From Obelidium mucronatum (lineage: Eukaryota > Chytridiomycota > Chytridiomycetes > Chytridiales > Chytriomycetaceae), in contig JAIVFH010000007.1 in NCBI GenBank assembly GCA_025765595.1, forward strand, positions 124,001-188,000: 64,000 bases of DNA. Reading direction: 5' to 3'. Positions 21,884 through 33,500 of this stretch are shown here, one piece after another (position 1 is the first letter of the stretch; each line of letters starts with the position of its first letter). The notes under the pieces were generated by a model. It did not search any database. It saw only the letters and a program-made list of their open reading frames with translations, and was not told the origin of the DNA. A program made the position numbers and the translations under genes.

Positions 21884-23516
21884 TTAATCAAATTGTAATC
21901 GCTTTTCCAGTATTTCATAAACCATTCGTCTCCTTATATAGGGCATTTGTTTCTGCGAAAAGTCAAACTCTGCATTCCGACTTCGATACTCTGCATACAT
22001 GCATGTAAACACACCACAATCGAATCCGTTCAATTGCCCAGGGACTTCCTATAAAAAAATTGGAGACGCGGAGTGGTGCATGGGTCAGAAAAAAACAACG
22101 TTGGTCGTCAACTTTTCAAACCTTAGGACAGTAGTTTGTCCACCCTTCCAAATTAAAAGGAACCTTCTTTTTATCCAGACTCTCCTTTTCCAAATAATCC
22201 CGATAGTGTCGAAAAAGCTCCTCATTGTTTCCGTGTAAGCTATCGTAGTATTCAATCCGCTTGTCCCGAAAGTTGATGACACTGCAACACCAGTGCATGC
22301 CCAAGTGTACAGGAATAATGACCATATCAAGCGCAAAGATGTCAAACTGTTTTTAGTGAGTTGTCGTTCCCTTTAGAAAAAAACCGCAATATGCAATTCA
22401 AAAAAATATATATGGAGATAAAAAAACCTTCTTTGACCATCGTTTGATTGAATTATATCCGCTTTTTTGAAGCGTCGAGTAAAAAAACGTGTTGAAGAAA
22501 TGAATCTTCGGGTATTCGCCACGAGGATTGCGTTGTGATCGTTCCATCAGCATTTGGCCGTAAAAGTTAATGATCTTCAACACAAAAACCAAAAAAGGAA
22601 ACAATTACAGAAAGCACTTTCAAAATTAATAAAATAACATACTTCATCGTTCAACCAAGTTCCAGGTAACAACGTCCTAATGTCTGCACGCGTCATATCA
22701 ACATTGAAACCCTTGACAACTGGATCGGGTCCTCGACCGAATGCATTGTCCACAATCTCTTCAGCGTTTGGTGACAGTTTGGGGAAAGAATCCTTCTTGC
22801 TCTATGACAACAAAAAACACCAAATCAAGGTACAACGAATCAGAATAATTGTGGGAAAATGGAAAAGCCTCCCCACCGCCTTGGCGATTTCCTCCAACCT
22901 CAGTTTTTCGGTCTAAAATGTAAAAAAAAAAAAAAAAAAAAAAAAATATTGATATTGGCCGGTTTTAAGAATGGTATTTCACAGAGACGTTGTTCAATCT
23001 AAAATTCCTCACCTTTGCAGCTCGTTCTTGTTCTTCTTTGATAATCTTTTGATAGAATGGTGATTGGGCAAGTTGGTTGTGACTTTGCTGAAGATGAGAG
23101 GCAGACAATGGCGTTCTGCTTTTTTACGATGGGGCCGTTGTAAATATTTTTGATCAATATTCAGCATATTTCTGATGTAGAAGCAGGGGGGCCTCTCAGT
23201 TTCAATGTACGTACTGCAAGTTTATACTGTGTATCCGACGGGCGATAGCAGCCAGCCCAAAATCATCGGATATTATCTCAGTAGTTTCTGACTGATGTTT
23301 GTTACTGTTGCTTTGGTTCACTTTGACAGTATGGGTCATAGCTTCCTTGTAGAGGGCGAAACCCTCGTACTGGTCAATCGGCTGTCGCGGCTCAGTATCC
23401 ATCTCTTCAAATCCAGTTTCAGAATCAGAGCTTGAATCTTCTTCTTCTTGGCCTTGGCCTTGGTCATAAAGATTGTGGCGCTGGAGCATGCCTTGCAAGT
23501 TGCGAACACTTGCCAT
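21884..23516 (-). CDS. Ulp1/SENP-type SUMO protease (peptidase C48)
   Basis: A minus-strand gene with several introns. The start at 23516 (MASVRNLQGMLQ) leads into an acidic, Ser-rich N-terminal region. The catalytic part reads TLLPGTWLNDEV (about 22660), INFYGQMLMERS, PKIHFFNTFFYSTLQ, MVIIPVHLGMHWCCSVINF (catalytic His; 22325-22270), IEYYDSLHGNNEE (catalytic Asp) and QLNGFDCGVFTCMYAEY (catalytic Cys; about 22025). It ends QKQMPYIRRRMVYEILEK with the stop at 21884-21886. His, Asp and Cys are all present, with the oxyanion Gln as expected. Family role: SUMO precursor processing and deconjugation at the nuclear envelope or nucleus. The 3' end lies only about 80 bp from the start of the Crinkler-like gene on the same strand. 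Confidence 0.9.
22922..22946 (+). repeat. Poly-A run of 25 bases
   Basis: Twenty-five consecutive A on the plus strand (T on the coding strand), located in an intron of the Ulp1-like gene, where it could serve as a pyrimidine tract. No target-site duplication or retroposed gene is visible beside it. Confidence 0.9.
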
Positions 23517-23772
23517 TTTTTTTTAAGTTATTATATATCTGTTGTTATTGAAAGAGTTTGTTTTAATATTTAAGTCTTTGAATTGATTTTTATCCACTCT
23601 ACGTAAGTAGTGGATTTGGATGTGAAGGAATATGGGATCGCAATACAGGATAAAAAGCCAACCCTTCTCCCTTTTTTTTTCCTCTCTGTATAAGATCCCG
23701 AAAGTCAATACAAAACCGTATTCCAAAAGATCGCGCCTTTTCAACCCACGGAAAGATCCCATTCACACAACT

Positions 23773-24000
23773 TTACAAGCAACTCCCAACTCCAAAGGAA
23801 CAGTTCCAGAAAGTAGATTCTGATCCAACTTCAACACTTTGATGCTTTTTAAAATTGTCCCATATGCTGTTGGAAATTGGTCCCTGGAACCGATTCCCAC
23901 TTAAATCCAGGTACCAAGTTTTCTTGGAAGCGAATACGTGATAAGCCGCAGAAGCCAGTCGAGCGCCGGTTACTGCCACGACAACACGTGGAAAAGACAT
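23773..24000 (-). pseudogene. Leucine-rich-repeat relic
   Basis: A 75-codon minus-strand frame containing TWYLDLSGNRFQGPIS, which has the plant-type LRR spacing (LxLSxNxFxGxI). Only about one repeat is recognisable, with no start context, domain or continuation. It lies between the Ulp1-like and vasohibin genes. It may be a leftover of the LRR family seen at 48.5 and 60.8 kb, but this rests on one short motif. The remaining part of 23517-24032 holds only A/T-rich sequence. Confidence 0.35.
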
Positions 24001-24032
24001 CGAACGATTTCATTTATTATTATATAATGACT

Positions 24033-25114
24033 TTACTTCAGCATAATCTCAGTTTTCGACTCAACAACAACGCAATCCGCGCTTCCTCCAACCAACACTT
24101 TGCTTGGCCATGGAAACCCTTCCACTTTGCTGGTATGGTCGTGGGAAACCAATCCACCCAATTTCACTTTCATTAACTTGTGCATATTCCTTTCATACGA
24201 CTCTCGAAACTCTTGGACGAGCTCTTCAATCGACTGGAAATATATAAATAGAAATACAAGAAATTATGACAAAACATGGGAAACAAGTTTTTTGTTGGGG
24301 TAACTGAACTGAAAACTGTAACGGCTTGTCCATCAAATCGTGTCGTCGCGAGAGACCCAGAGATCCGTACTTGTCCTTGTATTTCACAACAAGAACAATG
24401 TGTCGATATGTCTGATCGTTGCACTTTGTTTTAAAACTCAAGGCTGTGTGTTTTTTTTTTCTTCAATCTTAGGCGAATTCTGACTCCAACTCTCGTGTTT
24501 ACAGTTTTACCATATCGATCAATCTCGAAAATCTCATTGGTCAGATGAGTTGCAACAACAACAGCCTCAAGACATTTGATGGGAAGCCCAAATCGACAGA
24601 TTTCTTGGGCCAGTTTCATCAAGTCTTTGGAGCTGGCGCCTTTTCTTATACTGAATACAGAGCCAAAGTGATTGTAAGACAGGGATTTTAGATAGGTTTC
24701 TGATTTATATAGAATGAAGGGGCGATTAATTTTCAACTATTGTACAAATACATCTAAACATTTTTTTACTCAACGAATATCATTCAACTTGACTTCTACA
24801 CTTGTCGAAGAATCCAGCTTTGGTAGCTTTGGAATAGGAAATAGACTTGGAAGCGTCCTTGTTTCCTTGGATTCTGTCCGTCAAGAATTGCATCGATTCT
24901 CGCGTTTCTGGTATTCCTGCTGTTCGATTCTGTTCCCGCTACCATCCCTGGCGCTGTCTCCTGGCACTTCGCGAAAATCTTCGTCGCTGTTATACCCGTC
25001 GCTATCGTATTCTTCCCTCTTCTCCCCTGATGCGGGTAGTAACTCGGTTTCAAGGGACTTCCAGACTTTTGAATAAAATTGATCAAAGTGATATGGACTT
25101 TGTTTCTTTTGCAT
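24033..25114 (-). CDS. Vasohibin-family tubulin tyrosine carboxypeptidase
   Basis: Minus strand, several exons. The N-terminal part (from MQKKQSPYHFDQF) is acidic and Ser-rich. The segment LPSLFPIPKLPKLDSSTSVE resembles the conserved vasohibin region just before the core. The core reads YLKSLSYNHFGSVFSIRKGA, LPIKCLEAVVVATHLTNEIF, TYRHIVLVVKYKDKYGSLGL, SRRHDLMDKPLQFS, LVQEFRESYERNMHKLMKVK and LGGLVSHDHTSKVE. The catalytic triad known from human VASH1 is kept: Cys in PIKCLEAV, His in YRHIV, Ser in GLSRR. A frame correction or small intron is needed near 24885. Stop at 24033-24035. Vasohibins remove the C-terminal tyrosine of alpha-tubulin, usually with the small partner SVBP, which was not seen here. 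A flagellated organism gives a clear use for this activity. Confidence 0.85.
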
Positions 25115-25224
25115 GTTTTTTTTTTGAATGAAGAAAATCAGGTGCTAGATTTACACTTGATTCAGGTTTAAATATTGTTTTTTTCTTTATTTCTTTTCTT
25201 TTTATTTTCAAATCAAAACAACAA

Positions 25225-26747
25225 ATGGATCCCGATGATTACAGCAACGATATGGTCGACCACGACGAGGAAGACTACTATGGCGACAACAACGATGACG
25301 ATATCGACGTGGAAGATCCCGAAGATGAGGATGATGAAGACAATCAGTTGAGGAATCAAAAAAAGAAAGCGAGAAACTACAAAAGAAACTCATGCTTTCA
25401 CAATTAGAGACGACTGAAGTTATGATGGGACTCAGAAGACCTGATGCCGTGCAAGGCTTCTTTCTGCACAAGGAGCCCGTCTACACGGTCTCAATGCATC
25501 CTCTGCAAGACTCGATTGTTGTGTCGGGAGGTGGCGATGATGCCAGTTACGTGTGGAACAGTGAGACATTCGGAGGTTATTAAACAGTTGACTTGTAAGT
25601 GGCTGTTAGTTTTAAGTTGTGTCTCCATCGTTTCGTTTGTTGAATGGTTCTTTGATCTTTGGAAAAGCTCATTCCGATTCTGTTGTTGCATCTGGATTCA
25701 GTTTCGATGGCCAGTATCTAGCCACAGGTGGTATGGATGGGCGGTTGTTTGTGTACAAGTCAACCACTGGAGAGCAGATTCTTGAACTGGATGGACCTGC
25801 AGAAGTGACAGTTACTGGTTTTTTTTATGGTTTTTAATAGTATCTTATGAAAACTGATGCGTTTTGGTTTCTTAATAGTGGTTAAACTGGCATCCTCGTG
25901 GGAACGCCTTACTTGTGTGGATCCAGCGATGGAACTCTCTGGATGTGGTGCGGCAGTCTCTTTTTAACAGATTCCTGTACAACGAAATTAATTGCTACCT
26001 TTTTTTGTTATATATGCGATTAGGGCCGTTCCATCTGGTCAATGCATGAACGTGTTTACAGGACACAGTGGCAGCATCTCGTGTGGCCAATTCAGCCCAG
26101 ACGGGAAATCAATCGTCAGTGGAGGAGAGGAAGGGAATCTATATAACTGGGATCCGCGAACTGCTGCCGTGAAGCAAGTCTTTAGAGCAGATGATGCACG
26201 GTTCCTGAATGGAAGCAGTGTGACGAGTGTTGGGGTCCATGGAGATAGCCAGGTTGTTTTAGCGGGAGGACAAGATGGAACGGCTTCATTAGTTCACTTG
26301 GGGAGCGGAAAGATTCTGGGAAGTGTTTCAAAGGCGGAAGATAGTATTGAAAGTATTGGGTTTTCGTCACAGTTGAGTTTTTTTTATATCTGTTATTTAT
26401 ATTTGGATTATATGTTAATCAACAAAATCCAAATAAGTCTGCCAATTGCATCGGTGGCGTCAATTGATGGAACGATCGCACTCTGGGATATCACTGCAAT
26501 GCGACTCCGTCAAACATTCAGACACCCGAAAGGTGTGACAAAGACCATCTTCCTCAAAACGAAACCGTTGCTGCTTTCGGCTTCCTTAGATAAAACAGTG
26601 AGGTTGTGGGATTTAAGGACGGGTACGTTCCAGAGATCGTTTTACGGGCATTCTGGACCGATTCTGGATATGAGTATCGGAGCAAGTGAAACGAGTTTTG
26701 TCACGTGTGGAGAAGATGGAAGTTCTCAAGTATTTTTAATTGAATAG
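25225..26747 (+). CDS. WD40-repeat protein of the AAMP/Sqt1 family
   Basis: Begins with a very acidic leader (MDPDDYSNDMVDHDEED, then Asp/Glu runs), followed by a beta-propeller. Propeller segments are HKEPVYTVSMHPLQDSIVV, AHSDSVVASGFSFDGQYLAT, GHSGSISCGQFSPDGKSIVS, VTSVGVHGDSQVVLAGGQDG, ASIDGTIALWDITAMRLRQ, LLLSASLDKTVRLWDLRTG and GHSGPILDMSIGASETSFV. The acidic leader plus this repeat order matches human AAMP and yeast Sqt1. Sqt1 is a chaperone for ribosomal protein uL16 (Rpl10) in 60S subunit assembly; AAMP has further roles. A frame correction is needed at the seven-A run at about 25361-25367. Introns interrupt at about 25590, 25815, 25945 and 26372. Part of the first exon has been copied to about 30290. 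Confidence 0.85.
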
Positions 26748-26930
26748 AATCAAACTCTTGCGGTTCATCGCCTTTAATTGTTTTTTGGTTTTGATGATGT
26801 GATGTCACTGGATGAAGGGGAAAATATCAGGAAAATATGGACCCATTGAGACCCGTTAACAGGACAATGCAGCTATAAAAAACGAGTAGCTACCATTTCT
26901 TACAGATCTATAAAAGAGACTTACTTGAAA

Positions 26931-27198
26931 ATGGCCTTCACGTCCCGAATCACTGTCCAAGACTTACTCCCAGTTCTCGATGCAACATGCGCGAGCATCC
27001 CAGACTTGGACCCCACCCAATCTGGATTAACAGGGTTCATTCAAATGTACACGGAAACACGAATGCAGCTTGTTCATTCTGTTGTTGAACGATGGAATCA
27101 GAGTATCGACTTGTTTATGGGTGTTGGAGACATTCACCCGTTGGATCAAAGTGAGCTTTATCATTAAAACTTGACGCAATCGTCGATGATGTTAAATG

Positions 27199-27236
<38 letters not shown>

Positions 27237-27658
27237 GCGTTGTAGCACCAGAACATACTCAGGCTATTGCTAAAATCCACAAGGGACACATGCATTTCTT
27301 GTTAAAGACATTGACACTTTTCGAATACAAGGCTGTTTTGGTGATTCGATTCCATGCGTCTTTGATAGCGCGCGTAAATCAGCATAATGGAATGGATGGA
27401 GGCCGTGCCGGGGTTGGAGGCCGAGAATCAACTAATGAAAGGAAAGTCCAAAAAAAGCGACTTTTTTCTTAACTAACTGTGGGCCATTCGTTTCTTACAA
27501 ACAGACATCCGGCCTCAGTGACCCGTGCCCTTGAAGCCAGTTTCACCAGCAATGCCTATGTTTCGCGGCAAGAAAGAGACCGCCTGCGCAGCGTGACTGG
27601 CTTGACGGCAGTCCAAATAATGATTTGGTTCACGAATAAGCGCAGAAGAATTCGTTGA
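26931..27658 (+). CDS. Homeodomain protein
   Basis: Starts at MAFTSRITVQDLLPVLD; a TATAAAA-like box (TCTATAAAAG, about 26907-26916) lies just upstream. The first 150 residues are predicted helical and match no family I recognise. The C-terminal exon, reached by splicing out an intron that starts GTCC at about 27446 (acceptor ACAG at about 27506), encodes HPASVTRALEASFTSNAYVS, RQERDRLRSVTGLTAVQIMI and WFTNKRRRIR, then stops. This is the second half of a homeodomain, with the recognition-helix motif WFxNKR. The full homeodomain N-arm is short and poorly defined. A one-base correction is needed near 27390. The first intron contains 36 consecutive T. It could be a mating-type-like HD factor or another developmental regulator; the sequence does not decide. 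Confidence 0.6.
27200..27235 (+). repeat. Poly-T run of 36 bases in an intron
   Basis: Thirty-six uninterrupted T in the first intron of the homeodomain gene, ending a few bases before the acceptor GTTGTAG. It is far longer than a normal pyrimidine tract and would be prone to slippage in sequencing and replication. Confidence 0.9.
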
Positions 27659-28253
27659 AATACGAATAAATATTATGCCTTTGGACCAAAAACCATTCCC
27701 AATATGATTCTCAAACTCATACTCAATACTATTGCCATGCATCGGACGAAACCACGCTTCTAGATGCACTATTTCCACAATTTGAGCCAAACTCAGCTGG
27801 CCCAAAATTTCAGCAGGTCAGCTGGTCTTTGCAATTTTAAACAGTCGGAATCATCTCCTACCTTCAATCGAAAGAAATTTGGTGCCCAATCGTAGTGGTT
27901 TGTGGATCTCTACAAAAAAAAACAATGTTATTTCTTTCAGAAGCCAAACACAAGTTTGAAGCTCAGTTCCAGGCAGTATTCATTCGAACACTGAATATGC
28001 GATCTTGGCCGAAGCTGGCTAGTTGGGCAATGCAGGCCACATCACAGGTATCAAGGTTATGCAAGATGCAATAATTTCAGTGCTTTTAAGGCGATTGGAG
28101 AGCTCCAAGATGGTTGGTGCTGATTTTGATGAGAGTGTCTTTTGCTTTTTTTTTTGAGCCAGAGTTTATTTGTGCTGAACACACAAAGACACACAATACA
28201 GCACACTGCTAATAAATAAAATCAAACCCTAGAATTCGTCTCTTATTTTCCAA
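27659..28253. other. Region between the homeodomain gene and the first LIM gene
   Basis: No clear plus-strand gene. On the minus strand a short exon-like stretch at about 27905-27850 reads STNHYDWAPNFFRLK, ends at a GTAGGA donor-like site, and could join the frame at 27805-27660 that contains VEIVHLEAWFRPMHGNS and EYEFENHIGNGFWSKG. This may be a small or fragmentary minus-strand gene whose end overlaps the homeodomain exon. I do not recognise its family. A T-run and ATAAATAAAATC just before 28254 belong to the LIM gene promoter. Confidence 0.3.
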
Positions 28254-30394
28254 ATGCCGTCACTGGATGGGTCGAAGAGCCAAAACGGAAGCAGCTCTGA
28301 TCTTGCAACATCCACTGTGAGAATATGCGCATGCTGCAAGCAAACTGTCCCTGGTCAGAGCGTAAGGGCACTGGGACTTTTCTACCACGTGGAATGTTTT
28401 AGATGCAAGGTATCACAACCTGACCCAACATGCCCTCAAAACCAAATCTCTAAGCTTGACTGAACAAAAAAAAACTGTTTTCAGGAGTGCTCGATTCCTG
28501 TTGCAGACAAGTTCTATCCGCTTTACGCTCCGGAAGATGAACAGAAACTGAATCCAACGCTGTACTGCGAAAAACACTACTTTGCCCTCCACGGTCTTCT
28601 GTGCGATAAATGCGGCTTTGCGCTAAGAGGCCCGCACATCAACGCCTTGGGCAAGAAGTTCCACTTGGATCACTTTGGCTGCCATGTTTGTCCCAAAGTG
28701 TTTCGCCAGCACGATTCGTACTATGAAAGGGAAGGAAAGGTGTGTTGCCCTGTGGTGTTTATTTTTGCCATCTATGTTGGGAGTTTGGGAGGGACATGTA
28801 ATACAAATCGCCTGGAGGGACAAACGGTTAGCCACGCGTCAGCAAATACGTTGGTTCGGTTTTGAATGCTGTCCGGATAGTAGAGAGAAGCTATCCGGTG
28901 GTTGTCCTTACAATCGGGAGTCCATCCAAGCACCCAAGCACTCCCTATCCACCAAAAAAAAGTTTCACATCCAACCACATGTTTTAATTGTAATTAGGTG
29001 TATTGTCAATTCCATTACTCGGTTCTGTTTGCTACTAAATGTGGCGGTTGCCAAACCGCTGTACTCAAAAAGTTTGTTGAAATGAAGAAAGAAGGAGTTT
29101 TGTATCAATGGCACCCTCAATGTTACATGATTTACAAAGTTTGTATGCTTTATTATTTTATTACTTGTTGTGTCGACCTGACCTCTCAATTTCCCATCTA
29201 GCTGTGGCGTGTGAAAGCAAACTTCCAACATGGAAATACGGCCATCGATGAAGCAAATCCAGAAGGTTTGGTTCCTATATTGCGAGATTGAAGGCATTTA
29301 ATGCTTTGGTAAAACAAAAAAAACGAACAGCCGAAATCAGTCGTCAAGCTGTCACACTCGCGAAAGTTGATAAAATCATCAGTGTTGTTTCCACCTTTGA
29401 GGATTCTAGTGCAAACGTAATTGGAGACATGATGTCCCACCATTCTTCTCGCCGGTTTGCGGAAGTTTGTTTGGATGGATACCGTTTTATTCAATACGTA
29501 GATGCTCTCTTTCAAGGTCTTGAAACGATTGATGTGGAGCTGATAAATGCTGCAAATGGGGGAGAAGAGACTGGTATTTTGGCAACAAGGCAAGGCCCTA
29601 GAAAGTTGACAAAATTGATTATTCGCTTCTTTTCTTTGCTGAGTCAATCCGGATCGATCGATGGAACAACCATTACTGATGAAAATGACAGAATCAATTC
29701 TGGATTGGCTACTATTCTGAAATCCTTGATTCGCTTGGCGTTGAATGGAGCCTTGAAAATGGTACTGGATATATTTTGGTTTTTAGATGACGGAGCAATT
29801 CTCAATTCGCGCACAAATATTTATTAGGAAAGGACATATGGATCTAAAACATGCATCATGGACTTTTTGAGTGGGCTGTCGAATCTGGAAAAGGCTAGTG
29901 GCGACGCGGCGTCAGTGGTTGACACATTTGCACTTCTCACAACCACAAGTAACAAGAACCGAACTGACGTTTGCGCGAAATGTCATAAATCAGTGGAAGA
30001 AGCTTGCTACAAAACTAGCGATGATTCATTTTGTTGGCATGCAGAGCGTGCATTGGATTGTTTCCCGTGTGCTGTTTGTTCAAAGTACCTTGGCGATCAG
30101 TCTGCAAGTGTAGACTTGGCAACAGGGCTTTTGTATTGCAGTGCGCATATTCCAGCTGGGGTTAGCGCAAGAGGCGGAATTAAGCGGGTTTCTCAGCTGC
30201 AGCAGTTTTCTTTCCTTCTGCGGTGCTCTTTGGGTCAGCTGTCTAATATTCTACAAGGACGATTTGAACGTGGTTTTTCTGTTTTTGGGTTGGATTTCGA
30301 TGATTACAGCAACTTTATGGTCGATCACGACGAGGAAGGTTGCTACAGCGACAGCAGCGATAACGATACCGTCGTTGAAGATCCCGAAGATTAG
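28254..30394 (+). pseudogene. Truncated LIM-domain gene copy 1, running into an AAMP exon fragment
   Basis: A near-identical copy of the first two thirds of the LIM-RhoGAP gene at 30.5-34.0 kb. It keeps LIM modules: VRICACCKQTVPGQSVRALG, LCDKCGFALRGPHINALG, ATKCGGCQTAVLKKFVE and VCAKCHKSVEEACYKT. It also has the helical middle region. It has no RhoGAP domain. Compared with copy 2 it lacks 21 bp (in frame) near 29695. Its last frame (29858-30394) passes directly from LIM sequence (about 30270) into the acidic AAMP leader and stops at 30392-30394. Introns are conserved in both copies. Exons and splice signals look intact, so a shortened, chimeric LIM-only protein could be made. I call it a pseudogene because of the missing catalytic half, but it might be a new gene. 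Confidence 0.75.
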
Positions 30395-30450
30395 GATGAT
30401 GAAGACAGTCAGTTGAAGAATCAAAAAAAAAGGAAACGAGAAACCTAGAA
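30290..30450 (+). pseudogene. Copied first-exon fragment of the AAMP gene
   Basis: The sequence matches the acidic leader exon of the AAMP gene at 25232-25400 with scattered substitutions: DDYSNFMVDHDEEG here against DDYSNDMVDHDEED there. A G-to-T change makes a TAG stop at 30392-30394 where the AAMP gene has GAG. The fragment ends in an A-rich segment directly upstream of the second LIM-gene copy. It marks a breakpoint of the duplication that produced the two LIM copies. Confidence 0.85.
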
Positions 30451-30538
30451 ACTCAGAAGAATTTGGTAAAAAATCAAATAAATAATAAATAAAAAATCAA
30501 GCCCGAGAGGATTCGACTCCACCAAATCTATTTTCCAA

Positions 30539-33500
30539 ATGCCTCCACTGGATGGGTCGAAGAGCCAAAACGGAAGCAGCGCTGATCTTGCAACATCCAC
30601 TGTGAGAATATGCGCACGCTGCAATCAAACTGTCCCTGGTCAGAGCGTAAGGGCACTGGGACTATACTACCACATGGAGTGTTTTAGATGCAAGGTATCA
30701 CAACCTCCCCCCTGACCCAACATGCCTTCAAAACCAAATTTCTTATCTTGACTAACCTAAAAAACTTTTTTCAGGAGTGCTCGATTCCTGTTGCAGACAA
30801 GTTCTTTCCGCTTTACGCTCCGGAAGATGAACAGAAACTGAATCCAACGCTGTACTGCGAAAAACACTACTTTGCCCTCCACGGTCTTCTGTGCGATAAA
30901 TGCGGCTTTGCGCTAAGAGGCCCGCACATCAACGCCTTGGGCAAGAAGTTCCACTTGGATCACTTTGGCTGCCATGTTTGTCCCAAAGTGTTTCGCCAGC
31001 ACGATTCGTACTATGAAAGGGAAGGAAAGGTGTGTAGTCCTGTGGTGTTTATTTTTGCCGTCTATGTTGGGAGTTTGGGAGGGACTTGTAATACAAATCG
31101 CCTGGATGGACAAACGTTTAGCCACGCTTCAGCAAATACATTGGTTCGGTTTTGAATTATGCCCGGATAGCAGGGAGAAGCTATCCGGTGGAGGAATCGT
31201 CTTGTCGTTACAATCAGGAGTCCATCAAAGCGGCACACTCGCCCAGACACTTACAACAAGTCCCCTGCACAAAAAAAAAGTTTCACATCCAACCATATGT
31301 TGTCATTGTAATTAGGTGTACTGTCAATTCCATTACTCGGTTCTGTTTGCTACTAAATGCGGCGGTTGCCAAACCGCTGTACTCAAAAAGTTTGTTGAAA
31401 TGAAGAAAGAAGGAGTTTTGTATCAATGGCACCCTCAATGTTACATGATTTACAAAGTTTGTATGCTTTATTATTTTATTACTTGTTGTGTTGAACTGAC
31501 CTCTCGATTTCGCATCTAGCTGTGGCATGTGAAAGCAAACTTCCAACATGGAAATACGGCCATCGATGAAGCAAATCCAGAAGGTTTGGCTCCTTTATTG
31601 CGAGATTGAAGGCATTTAATGCTCGGTAAAAAAAAACAAACAGCCGAAATCAGTCGTCAAGCTGTCACACTCGCGAAAGTTGATAAAATCATCAGTGTTG
31701 TTTCCACATTTGAGGATTCTAGTGCAAATGTAATTGGAGACATGATGTCCCACCATTCTTCTCGCCGGTTTGCGGAAGTTTGTTTGGATGGATACCGCTT
31801 TATTCAATACGTAGATGCTCTCTTTCAAGGTCTTGAAACCATTGATGTGGAGCTGATAAATGCTGCAAATGGGGGAGAAGAGACTGGTATTTTGGCAACA
31901 AGGCAAGACCCTAGAAAGTTGACAAAATTGATTGTTCGCTTCTTTTCTTTGCTGAGTCAATCCGGATCGATCGATGGAACAGCCATTGCTGATGAAAAGG
32001 ACAGAATCAAATCTGAGATGATGCAGTCTGTGGCTGGATTGGCTACTATTCTGAAATCTTTGATTCGGTTGGCTTTGAATGGAGCCTTGAAAATGGTACT
32101 GGATGTATTTTGGTTTTTAGATGACGGAGCAATTCTCAATTCGCGCACAAATATTTCTTAGGAAAGGACATATGGATCTGAAACATGCATCATGGACTTT
32201 TTGAGTGGGCTGTCGAATCTGGAAAAGGCTAGTGGCGACGCGGCGTCAGTGGTTGACACATTTGCACTTCTCACAACCACAAGTAACAAGAACCGAACTG
32301 ACGTTTGCACGAAGTGTCAGAAATCAGTGGAAGAAGCTTGCTACAAAACTAGCGATGATTTATTTTGTTGGCATGCAGAGCGTGCATTGGATTGTTTCAC
32401 TTGTGCTGTTTGTTCAAAGTACCTTGGCGATCAGTCTGCAAGTGTAGACTTGGCAACAGGGCTTTTGTATTGCAGTGCGCATATTCCAGCTGGGGTTAGC
32501 GCAAGAGGCGGAATTACGCGGGTTTCTCAGCTGCAACAGTTTTCTTTCCTTCTGCGGTGCTCTTTGGGTCGGCTGTATTCTATTCTACATGGACGATGTA
32601 AACTTTTTTTTTTGTTTTTGGTGTTGTGCTTCTGTGTCTTTCTCATTATTTTTTCTTATTATGTTAGACGCCAAGTTTGACGTTATTGAATCTAGCTCGG
32701 AAGATATCACCCGATCCTCCCCCGACCTCCAATCCAAGCAGCAGCAGCAAGGGAGCTCCAACAATTTACTTCGCCCGCCAATAACTCCGCCGGATGAAAT
32801 CAGCCCAAGTGACGACGATCAACACGCGCCTCTCGTCATGCAAGAGTTCCAAAAACTCCCCCGTCAAAACCCATCAATTAAGAACATGGCAAGCAACGAA
32901 ACAGATCCCAGCAGGATTCTGAGTGAGCAAGGTGCTCTAGATCGAATTCACATTCGAAAAGAGGCTGTAGTTGCATTGGAAAAGATTTTGGGAAGGAGGT
33001 TGCCGGAGTTGGGGATTGAGAGTGAGAGCAGGACGAGCGTGTGGAGTCGGTTTATGGGGAATAAAAAGGGTGTTTTGGGCAGTAATGGTGGTGTTGGGAC
33101 TTTGGGGGGGAAGAAAGGTATTATTTTTAACTTTTTTTTTAATTTTTTTTTAATTTTCTTTTACCGCTCAAACAGGAACTTTTGGCGTCCCATTGGCCAC
33201 GCTTGTTCTGGAACATGGTGTGGAGACAGCAGTTGTTGCAAGGAAGTTACTCTGTCCGTGTTCCAAAGTTTGTAGAGGTGTGCTTGCAAAAGCTGAATGG
33301 AATGGGTGAGTGATGAATATTATTTCTGTCTTGAAAAAAAGCATTTAAAAATTCGTCCTCTCAAGATTTGACGACGGAGGGAATCTTCAGAAAGAATGGA
33401 AATATTCGTCGATTAAAGGAAACAGCCGAACAGTTTGACCAGAACCCAAATCTTGACAAGCTAGATGAAGACAATGTGCTTCAAGTGGCTGCCTTGCTGA

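Noticed and set aside
22922..27235. Poly-A and poly-T runs as marks of retroposition
   Set aside because: Both runs are in introns of ordinary genes, with no retroposed sequence or target-site duplication beside them.
29261..29360. An apparent stop between the third LIM and the helical region in both LIM-gene copies
   Set aside because: A GT-AG intron ending GTCGTCAAG gives a continuous reading (EAVTLAKVDK) in both copies.
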